A stretch of 7,712 bases of DNA, taken from contig JAFQNZ010000092.1 in the NCBI GenBank assembly GCA_017395715.1, forward strand, positions 1 to 7,712, in the 5' to 3' direction. The notes under the pieces were generated by a model. That model was not told the origin of the DNA. It made no database searches and saw only the letters and a list, made by a program, of their open reading frames with translations. Positions 1 to 4,336 of this stretch are shown here, piece after piece. Positions within the stretch are counted from its first letter, which is position 1; each line of letters starts with the position of its first letter. The stretch comes from Clostridia bacterium. Its GTDB lineage: Bacteria > Bacillota > Clostridia > Oscillospirales > CAG-272. The translations under genes were made by a program, and so were the position numbers.

Positions 1-106
1 GTATCGATGGGCACGTGAAACGTGCAGTATGCCTATGTTAGCGCCGAAGGATGCTTTGGCATCTACGGTGTTGCGAAACTGTTGCCCAACAAAAGGCAGC
101 TTGCGC
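1..106. other. Unassigned stretch with clustered small inverted repeats
   Basis: I recognise no gene here. Several short perfect or near-perfect hairpins lie close together. They are GCACGT/ACGTGC at 11-16 and 20-25; GCCGAAG/CTTTGGC at 43-49 and 54-60 (one G-U pair, GATG loop); GTT-GCGA-AAC at 70-79; and CAGC-TTGC-GCTG at 97-108. The last reads on the minus strand as a GNRA-type GCAA loop directly abutting the tRNA CCA end. Reading frames stay open on both strands but show no start, ribosome site or familiar motif, so I do not call a CDS. It lies directly downstream of the tRNA, so trailer or processing RNA is possible. Confidence 0.35.
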
Positions 107-183
107 TGGTGGGCCATCAGGGATTCGAACCCCGGACCAACCGGTTATGAGCCGGTAGCTCTGACCAACTGAGCTAATGGCCC
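107..183 (-). tRNA. tRNA with CAU anticodon (annotated Met; possibly Ile2 read after lysidine modification)
   Basis: A complete 77-nt cloverleaf with an encoded CCA end. On the minus strand the acceptor arms are GGGCCAT and ATGGCCC (7 bp). The D stem is GCTC/GAGC, the anticodon stem ACCGG/CCGGT around the loop CTCATAA, and the T arm is CGGGG-TTCGAAT-CCCTG. The discriminator base is A at 110 and CCA is at 109-107. The anticodon CAT lies at 149-147. CAU is shared by initiator Met, elongator Met and the AUA-decoding Ile2. The standard base-paired acceptor end argues against the initiator. As I recall Firmicutes tRNAs, the CTCATAA loop and GG-CC-TTAGCTCAGTTGGT body look more like Ile2 than elongator Met, but sequence alone does not settle it. 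Confidence 0.95.
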
Positions 184-207
184 GTAGAACCACAAAAGGC
201 AAAAGTA

Positions 208-236
208 AGTATATCATATAAAAAAAGCTTTGTCAA
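208..236 (-). promoter_or_regulatory. Sigma-A promoter of the CAU tRNA
   Basis: On the minus strand TTGACA (236-231) is followed after exactly 17 bp by TATACT (213-208), one mismatch from consensus. It lies about 25 bp upstream of the mature 5' end of the tRNA, as expected for a stable-RNA promoter with a short 5' leader. Confidence 0.8.
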
Positions 237-309
237 TACCAAAATGCCCACAAAATGAAAATAATTTTTCGAATTTTTGCCCTATTTTTGTCTATCTGCA
301 TGAATACGG

Positions 310-338
310 TTGACAAAAGTGATATTTTTGTTTATGAT
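310..338 (+). promoter_or_regulatory. Sigma-A promoter of hprK
   Basis: TTGACA (310-315), 17 bp, then TATGAT (333-338, one mismatch). Transcription would begin near 345, giving a leader of about 30 nt that carries the GGAGG ribosome site at 362-366. It is divergent from the tRNA promoter; the two -35 boxes are about 74 bp apart in an AT-rich spacer. Confidence 0.8.
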
Positions 339-375
339 GGTATCAGATGAAAATTGACTACGGAGGTTTTGTTGT

Positions 376-1335
376 ATGGCAGAAGTTTACAGCGTTTCTT
401 TGAACGAACTGATTAAGGAGTTTAACCTTGAAGTCTTGTATATGCCCGAGCGTGAGGTGATCGTGACCTGCAAAGATGTCAACCGCCCGGGTCTTCCGCT
501 TGCCGGATTTTTTGATCATTTTGAGCCTCAGCGCATTCAAATCATCGGCAAAGTGGAAAACCGCTATCTCAAGCAGCTTGGTGAAGAGGAGTGCCACCGC
601 CGTATTGAGGCGCTTCTTTCCAAGCATCCCGTCGCCGTGGTGATCACCACGGGCATTGGCTTGACAGAAGATACTTTGAACTGTGCGCGTGAATACGACG
701 TGCCGCTTTTACGCACGCAGTCTCCGACCTCTGCGTTTATGTCGGGTCTGATCGGCACGCTCTCCACCCGTCTTGCGCCCCGCATTACCCGCCACGGCGT
801 GCTTGTGGAAGTGTACGGCGAAGGTGTTTTGATTCTCGGTGACAGCGGTATCGGTAAGAGTGAAACTGCCATTGAGCTTGTAAAGCGCGGTCACCGTCTG
901 ATTGCCGATGACGCGGTGGAGATCAAGCGCGTTTCAGACAAAACGCTTGTGGGCTCGGCGCCTGAAATGATCCGTCACTATGTGGAGCTTCGCGGTATTG
1001 GCATTGTGGACATCCGCCGTATTTTCGGTATGGGTGCTGTTAAGATGAGCGAAAAGATCGACCTTGTGGTGCAGATTGAATTTTGGGATCCCGAAAAGAG
1101 CTACGATCGCTTTGGCACCGAGACTGAATATATCGACATTATGGGTCTGAAGATCCCGCAGTACACCCTTCCCGTGAAGCCCGGCAGAAACCTGGCGGTC
1201 ATTCTTGAAATTGCGGCAATGAATCACCGTCAGAAGAAGATGGGTTACAACACCGGTGCAGAGCTGGAAAAGAAACTGATGGAAAGCTTCGGTCTTGATG
1301 CCGACGGCAACGAAGTGATCCCGCGTTCGATGTAA
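376..1335 (+). CDS. hprK: HPr kinase/phosphorylase
   Basis: A bifunctional cytoplasmic enzyme that phosphorylates HPr of the phosphotransferase system on a serine (the regulatory P-Ser-HPr form) and reverses it by phosphorolysis. This sets carbon-catabolite repression with CcpA in Gram-positive bacteria. The 319 residues match the usual family length. Residues 1-130 are the N-terminal domain. H140 (in RHGVLVEV) matches the catalytic-region histidine. The P-loop is GDSGIGKS at 155-162, followed by the acidic pair D178-D179. The family signature appears as VELRGIGIVDI at 203-213, and the C-terminal K/P-rich stretch (VKPGRNLAVILEIAAMNHR) at about 267-285. The start is fixed by GGAGG 9 nt upstream. 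It stands as a single gene behind its own promoter, rather than next to lgt or murB as in some relatives. Nothing looks missing. Identification is firm. Confidence 0.98.
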   Translation: MAEVYSVSLNELIKEFNLEVLYMPEREVIVTCKDVNRPGLPLAGFFDHFEPQRIQIIGKVENRYLKQLGEEECHRRIEALLSKHPVAVVITTGIGLTEDTLNCAREYDVPLLRTQSPTSAFMSGLIGTLSTRLAPRITRHGVLVEVYGEGVLILGDSGIGKSETAIELVKRGHRLIADDAVEIKRVSDKTLVGSAPEMIRHYVELRGIGIVDIRRIFGMGAVKMSEKIDLVVQIEFWDPEKSYDRFGTETEYIDIMGLKIPQYTLPVKPGRNLAVILEIAAMNHRQKKMGYNTGAELEKKLMESFGLDADGNEVIPRSM

Positions 1336-1357
1336 AGAAAGCAGGGGATAGGAAAAA

Positions 1358-1414
1358 ATGCTCCAGAATGAGCAAATGGATCCCGAAGGCGTACTTTGGT
1401 ACGACGAGAGGTGA
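1358..1414 (+). CDS. Possible 18-residue mini-ORF or decayed gene start after hprK
   Basis: ATG at 1358 has AGGA 4-5 nt upstream and encodes MLQNEQMDPEGVLWYDER before TGA at 1412-1414. The codons (GAG, GGC, TAC, GAC, TGG) look like those of neighbouring genes. The same frame is open again after the TGA: a TTG at 1418 starts a run reading LLGAKRESKQEKCASCEFF followed by a very hydrophobic segment, continuing into sequence antisense to the 1621-2016 gene. Possibilities are a pseudogene with a nonsense mutation, a leader peptide, or chance. EGVLWYDER faintly recalls the opening of membrane PH-domain proteins; this is only an impression. It also lies inside the inverted-repeat region described separately. 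Confidence 0.22.
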   Translation: MLQNEQMDPEGVLWYDER

Positions 1415-1431
1415 CATTTGCTCGGAGCAAA
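1359..1431 (+). ncRNA. Candidate structured RNA element with mutually exclusive hairpins
   Basis: Four alternating complementary segments lie in 73 bases. TGCTC (1359-1363) can pair with GAGCA (1370-1374). GAGCAAATG (1370-1378) pairs perfectly over 9 bp with CATTTGCTC (1415-1423). TTTGCTC (1417-1423) can fold on GAGCAAA (1425-1431). The middle structure excludes the outer two. Inside its loop sits a perfect CGTAC-TTTG-GTACG hairpin (1390-1403). I match it to no known riboswitch class. No U tract follows the third hairpin, so a simple attenuator is not evident. It could be a small RNA, an mRNA 3' element of hprK, or a consequence of a coding remnant. Confidence 0.3.
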
Positions 1432-1448
1432 AAGAGAATCCAAACAGG

Positions 1449-1473
1449 AAAAATGCGCAAGCTGCGAATTTTT
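1449..1473 (+). terminator. Possible hprK terminator
   Basis: AAAAAT (1449-1454) and ATTTTT (1468-1473) flank CGCA-AGC-TGCG with one G-A mismatch. The 3' arm itself provides the U run. The GC core is only 4 bp, so it is a weak candidate for ending the hprK transcript. Confidence 0.35.
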
Positions 1474-1489
1474 CTACATTATCTTTCTG

Positions 1490-1513
1490 AAAAGTGTTAT
1501 TTTTGCACTTTTT
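1490..1513. terminator. Possible AT-rich terminator hairpin
   Basis: AAAAGTG (1490-1496) and CACTTTT (1506-1512) form a perfect 7-bp stem with loop TTATTTTTG, ending in a T run on the plus strand. It could back up the previous hairpin. With few GC pairs its strength is uncertain. Confidence 0.3.
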
Positions 1514-1585
1514 AGTGTATTTGGTGTTGCTTTTGTATTTCTTCTCTTTTTGCGGTCTGGACTTTTTTTACATCCCCTGAAAGAA

Positions 1586-1607
1586 ATGCTGCGGCTTGCC
1601 GCAGCAT
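1586..1607 (-). terminator. Hairpin at the 3' end of the Thr/Pro-rich protein gene
   Basis: ATGCTGCGG (1586-1594) and CCGCAGCAT (1599-1607) form a perfect 9-bp GC-rich stem with a 4-nt loop, 13 bp beyond the minus-strand stop at 1621. The minus-strand tail is TTCTTTC, only moderately U-rich. It most likely terminates or protects that transcript. The plus-strand tail CTCTTTGGG is poorer. Confidence 0.55.
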
Positions 1608-1620
1608 CTCTTTGGGTATA

Positions 1621-2016
1621 TTATCGTTTGTTTTTGTTCTTGGGAACAAGAAGCACCACCAAAATGATCACGGCGGCGGCTATAGCAAGGGCAATGATCA
1701 GCCCCGTGAAACGAAAGCCGTTTTCTTCGATATCTTCCATCAACGTGTCGCCTGTGGTTTCGGGCGTGGTGGTAAGATCGGGATCGAGCATGGAAGACGA
1801 TTCGGGAATCTTGGTTGATGTCGTCGGTGCGCTTGTGGGCGGCGTTACAGTTGTCTCGGGTGTTGTGCCGAACGGTCCGTCGGTGCTGGAGATCGGTGCT
1901 GTGCCGTTTGTGACGGCAGGTGCCGAGGTGTCGGCAAACACGGCTGTTCCCAGCGAGAAAAGCAATACGAGAAGAACAAAAAACGAAAGCAAACGAAATC
2001 CTTTGGGTTGTGACAT
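1621..2016 (-). CDS. Small secreted, membrane-anchored Thr/Pro-rich protein
   Basis: I do not recognise this 131-residue protein, but its architecture is clear. Residues 1-28 are a signal peptide: positive PKGFR start, hydrophobic core from about 9 to 23, probable cleavage after VFA at 26-28. Residues 29-95 are a low-complexity Thr/Ser/Pro ectodomain with repeated TTP, TSAP and TTTPETTG motifs and acidic residues. Residues 104-124 form a single transmembrane helix, ending in a basic tail (KNKNKR). That topology puts a flexible stalk outside the cell. The hydrophobic-plus-basic end resembles a sortase signal, but no LPxTG is present, so a plain membrane anchor fits better. The start has AAAGGA about 11 nt upstream. 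It is a lone minus-strand gene between plus-strand genes, with its own promoter and a 3' hairpin. The function is unknown. Confidence 0.8.
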   Translation of the reverse strand: MSQPKGFRLLSFFVLLVLLFSLGTAVFADTSAPAVTNGTAPISSTDGPFGTTPETTVTPPTSAPTTSTKIPESSSMLDPDLTTTPETTGDTLMEDIEENGFRFTGLIIALAIAAAVIILVVLLVPKNKNKR

Positions 2017-2041
2017 GGCTACTTTTCCTTTCGTGTTATGA

Positions 2042-2070
2042 CTTATAAAAAGTCGGAATTAGTATGTCAA
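2042..2070 (-). promoter_or_regulatory. Sigma-A promoter of the Thr/Pro-rich protein gene
   Basis: On the minus strand TTGACA (2070-2065), 17 bp, then TATAAG (2047-2042, one mismatch). It sits about 25 bp before the start codon at 2016, which supports this minus-strand frame over the overlapping plus-strand frame. Confidence 0.7.
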
Positions 2071-2113
2071 CGCCCGCTTTGAAATATGTACGGTATAAAA
2101 GGAAATTTTTGAC

Positions 2114-2455
2114 ATGGAAACCAAACGCTTTTCCAAAAACGATAACGGATTTATTTGTGAGCATTGCGGCAAGGAAGTGCTTCCGCTCGGCAAAAGCTCG
2201 CGCAATCACTGTCCGTTTTGCCTGTCATCGCTTCATGTGGATATCAATCCCGGTGACCGTGCCAACGAGTGCCGCGGACTTCTCAAGGCTGTGGCGGCGG
2301 TCACTGACCCGAAAAAGGGGTATATCATCATTCACAAGTGCGAAAAGTGCGGCAAGCTGCTTCGCAACCGCGCCGCGCACGATGCCGACGTACAGCCTGA
2401 TGATATCAAGTTGATTATCAAGCTGACCGCCCATTCGGGTGATTACATTATATAA
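2114..2455 (+). CDS. RNHCP-domain zinc-ribbon protein
   Basis: A 113-residue protein carrying the motif that names the RNHCP family, RNHCPFCLSSLHVD at residues 30-43. Two CxxC knuckles, C15/C18 and C33/C36, would form one zinc ribbon. C76/C79 (HKCEKCGK) gives a further knuckle, perhaps joined by C53. There is no signal peptide or membrane segment, so it is cytoplasmic. The family's molecular role is not established as far as I know; zinc-ribbon structure suggests nucleic-acid or protein binding, which is inference. The start follows AAAAGGAAAT with about 10 nt spacing. No good -35/-10 pair is visible just upstream on this strand: a TATAAA at 2094-2099 lacks a -35 partner. The acetyltransferase gene begins 10 bp after its stop, so the two are probably co-transcribed. 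Confidence 0.9.
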   Translation: METKRFSKNDNGFICEHCGKEVLPLGKSSRNHCPFCLSSLHVDINPGDRANECRGLLKAVAAVTDPKKGYIIIHKCEKCGKLLRNRAAHDADVQPDDIKLIIKLTAHSGDYII

Positions 2456-2465
2456 GGATATGACG

Positions 2466-3077
2466 ATGGGACAATTTGATTTTTTGCACAACGGCTCACT
2501 GTACAGCTGTGACAACGCCGAGCTTGCCGAACTACAGATAAAATGTCTTGACAAGCTATGGGAATTTAATCAGACCCGCCCGACCGAGATGAACAAGCGT
2601 GATGCTATGCTCAAGGAAATGTTTGCCGAAATCGGCGAGGGCTGCTACATCGAGCCGCCTTTTCACGCCAATTGGGGCGGTAAGCACGTGCATTTCGGCA
2701 AAGGCGTATATTGCAATTTCAATCTGACGCTGGTGGATGATACACACATTTATGTGGGCGATCACACGATGTTTGCGCCGGGTGTGATCGTGGCAACGGC
2801 GGCGCACCCGATCTTGCCGCGCTTACGCGAGCGTGTGTATCAGTACAACATGCCGGTGACTATCGGCAAAAACTGTTGGATCGGCGCCGGTGCGATCATC
2901 ATGCCCGGTGTGACGATTGGTGACAATTCGGTCATCGGCGCGGGCAGTGTTGTAACCAAGGACATCCCCGCGAATGTTGTGGCGTACGGCTCGCCTGCTC
3001 GTGTGATCCGCGAGATCTCAGAGCATGACGAGAAATATTATTATAAGGATAAGATGATCGATCCCGAGATATTGTGA
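2466..3077 (+). CDS. Maltose/galactoside-type O-acetyltransferase (hexapeptide-repeat family)
   Basis: A 203-residue left-handed beta-helix enzyme that transfers acetyl from acetyl-CoA to a sugar hydroxyl, of the LacA/Maa/NodL group. Residues 1-55 form the helical N-terminal cap. Hexapeptide repeats run from about 58 to 175, ending in VTIGKNCWIGAGAIIMPGVT and IGDNSVIGAGSVVTKDIP. The catalytic histidine is H114 in TAAHP, with N84 and D91/D92 upstream as in LacA. The C-terminal SPARVIREI matches the family. The in-frame ATGs at 2439 and 2460 are less likely starts: AAGGA at 2454-2458 lies 7 nt before 2466 but too close to 2460. The true acceptor is uncertain; detoxifying acetylation of sugars or modification of a glycan are both possible. 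The gene is translationally close to the RNHCP gene. Confidence 0.93.
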   Translation: MGQFDFLHNGSLYSCDNAELAELQIKCLDKLWEFNQTRPTEMNKRDAMLKEMFAEIGEGCYIEPPFHANWGGKHVHFGKGVYCNFNLTLVDDTHIYVGDHTMFAPGVIVATAAHPILPRLRERVYQYNMPVTIGKNCWIGAGAIIMPGVTIGDNSVIGAGSVVTKDIPANVVAYGSPARVIREISEHDEKYYYKDKMIDPEIL

Positions 3078-3082
3078 TCTAA

Positions 3083-3121
3083 TATAATGAAATAAACGCG
3101 GGTTGTCTGTTTTGACACCGC
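3083..3121 (+). promoter_or_regulatory. Possible -10 box and 5' hairpin before the lipoprotein gene
   Basis: A perfect TATAAT at 3083-3088 lies just after the acetyltransferase stop, but no -35 box is visible 16-18 bp upstream, so promoter activity is doubtful. About 10 bp on, GCGG-GT-TGTC (3098-3107) pairs with GACACCGC (3114-3121) leaving a two-base bulge. If transcription starts near 3095, this would be a 5'-terminal hairpin of the lipoprotein mRNA, a common stabilising arrangement. It has no U tail, so it is not a terminator of the upstream genes. Confidence 0.3.
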
Positions 3122-3139
3122 CAAAAAGGAGGTATGACA

Positions 3140-4243
3140 ATGAAAAAAATTATCTTTTTGATTACTGTTTTTTTGATGACACTTTCTTTGCTTAGCTTGT
3201 CATCCTGTGGAACATCGGGGGGTGTTTCCTCTGAAACAACAACGCAATTGCCTGTTGTGTCCGAAAGCAAAGCGCCCAAAGATTCGGTGCAAATGCCTGC
3301 TGTCTCGGAAAGTGAAACGCCTGAAGATTCGATTGAAGAGAAAGTTTGGACAAAGGAAATGGTGGATGCAGTCCCCGAAGCAGAAGGACTTAAGTTTTAT
3401 TATGGGATTGACGGTTATTGCGTGGAAGGGATCGGCTCTTTTGAAGGGGATGTTTTGAAAATTCCCGCAACGTATGACGGACAGCCTGTGAAAGCGATTG
3501 CTGAAGATGCGTTTCGGGAAAATAATTCGATTCGTACCTTGATTTTGACCGAAAATCTCGAAACGGTCGGTCACTATGCTTTTGGCGACAGTCATATTGA
3601 AACACTGGTTTTGGATTGCGAAAATACTGTGTTTGAAGGCGATACTTTTTGGAATGCGTCTGATCTTTCTTCCGTGCAACTCGTTTGTCCGCCCGAAAAA
3701 TTGTGCGAAGGGATGTTCAGCGGATGTAATTCGCTTGCTTCGTTTCCTTTTTGGGAAGGACTTGAAGAGATCCCTAAGCGTTGTTTTTTCGGTTCGGGCC
3801 TTGCCAAGGTTAAGTTTCCGACTACCGTAAAGACGATAGGCGTTTCCGCGTTTAGCGAGAGCTCTGTGATGGAAGTAATTCTTTCGGAAGGCGTTGAAAC
3901 CATTGAAAGCAGTGCGTTTTTAATGTGTGAGTCCTTGAAATCGTTCACCTTTTCGAGTACGGTGAAAAAGATTTGCATTTCTGCTTTTAGGTTGTGCAAT
4001 GCGCTTGAATACCTTGTGATTCCGAAATCGGTGGAAAAGATAGAAATGATGGCGGTTTGGGAATGTGAGCAATTAAAGGCGATTTTCTGTGAAGTTGACG
4101 AGAAACCCGATGGATGGAGTGCGCCTTTTATCTCTGAGGGCAGAGTTCCTTTTGAGCCGGTCTATTGGGGAGGTATGTGGGAATACAATGAAAACGGTAT
4201 CCCTGTTCCGCTGGAAGAGAAAAATAAAAATATATCCTCTTGA
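3140..4243 (+). CDS. BspA-like leucine-rich-repeat lipoprotein
   Basis: A 367-residue exported lipoprotein. Residues 1-22 are a signal peptide with lipobox LSSC, so C23 would be lipidated and the protein held on the outer face of the membrane. Residues 24-68 are an acidic Ser/Thr-rich linker holding a 15-residue tandem duplication. From about 105 to 315 runs an LRR_5/BspA-type solenoid of 22-24-residue units; readable copies are VKAIAEDAFRENNSIRTLIL, VKTIGVSAFSESSVMEVILS, VETIESSAFLMCESLKSFTF and VKKICISAFRLCNALEYLVI. The middle section, 150-225, is irregular. Such domains often bind host or glycan ligands, but no partner can be read here. The start at 3140 is set by AAGGAGG with 7-nt spacing; an in-frame ATG at 3134 touches the ribosome site. 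A strong terminator follows. Confidence 0.93.
   Translation: MKKIIFLITVFLMTLSLLSLSSCGTSGGVSSETTTQLPVVSESKAPKDSVQMPAVSESETPEDSIEEKVWTKEMVDAVPEAEGLKFYYGIDGYCVEGIGSFEGDVLKIPATYDGQPVKAIAEDAFRENNSIRTLILTENLETVGHYAFGDSHIETLVLDCENTVFEGDTFWNASDLSSVQLVCPPEKLCEGMFSGCNSLASFPFWEGLEEIPKRCFFGSGLAKVKFPTTVKTIGVSAFSESSVMEVILSEGVETIESSAFLMCESLKSFTFSSTVKKICISAFRLCNALEYLVIPKSVEKIEMMAVWECEQLKAIFCEVDEKPDGWSAPFISEGRVPFEPVYWGGMWEYNENGIPVPLEEKNKNISS
3245..3334 (+). repeat. 45-bp in-frame tandem duplication in the lipoprotein linker
   Basis: Two adjacent 45-bp units, 3245-3289 and 3290-3334, encode QLPVVSESKAPKDSV and QMPAVSESETPEDSI. Identity is clear but diverged, so the duplication is not recent. It lengthens the stalk between the lipid anchor and the repeat domain. 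Confidence 0.85.
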
Positions 4244-4252
4244 TATGAAAAT

Positions 4253-4299
4253 CCTCCTATGGCAGATAGCTTACTTCTGCCGTAGGAGGGTGTTTTTTT
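4253..4299 (+). terminator. Strong intrinsic terminator of the lipoprotein gene
   Basis: CCTCCTATGGCAGA (4253-4266) pairs with TCTGCCGTAGGAGG (4276-4289) over 14 bp with one U-G pair and a 9-nt loop, then GTG and seven T (4293-4299). It ends 3140-4243 and lies between convergent genes. The minus-strand tail ATTTTC gives at most weak activity in the other direction. Confidence 0.95.
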
Positions 4300-4303
4300 A
4301 TCT

Positions 4304-4336
4304 GTTTTAAAAATCTGTCGGTTTTACTTTTACCGA
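4304..4336 (-). terminator. Weak candidate terminator of the dxs operon
   Basis: On the minus strand TCGGT (4336-4332) and ACCGA (4322-4318) flank a 9-nt A-rich loop, followed by CAGATTTTTAAAA. The stem is only 5 bp and overlaps the stop codon of the membrane-protein gene. The 4253-4289 hairpin may do the work instead. Confidence 0.3.

Noticed and set aside
934..1443. A 169-codon minus-strand frame across the end of hprK
   Set aside because: It is antisense to the conserved hprK C-terminal region, with no recognisable domain or ribosome site.
1453..1515. A 20-codon plus-strand frame starting ATG 1453
   Set aside because: The AGGA is only 3 nt from the ATG, the frame covers two AT-rich hairpins and the product has no features beyond what T-rich DNA gives.
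1418..2041. A 207-codon plus-strand frame opposite the Thr/Pro-rich protein
   Set aside because: Beyond about 1620 it is antisense to a minus-strand gene with a signal peptide, anchor helix, promoter and ribosome site. It starts at TTG without a ribosome site, and its Val/Ser-rich translation is what the complement of Thr/Pro codons gives. Only its first part is kept as a finding.
2439..2465. Longer acetyltransferase start overlapping the RNHCP gene
   Set aside because: No ribosome site precedes 2439, while AAGGA sits at the right distance from the ATG at 2466. The extra residues are not family-like.
3098..3121. Hairpin after the acetyltransferase gene as a terminator
   Set aside because: It has a bulged stem and is followed by AAAAAGGAGG rather than a U run, so intrinsic termination is unlikely.
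3200..3679. Minus-strand frame opposite the lipoprotein gene
   Set aside because: It is antisense to a well-supported lipoprotein frame and its translation is rich in Phe, Arg and His without motifs.
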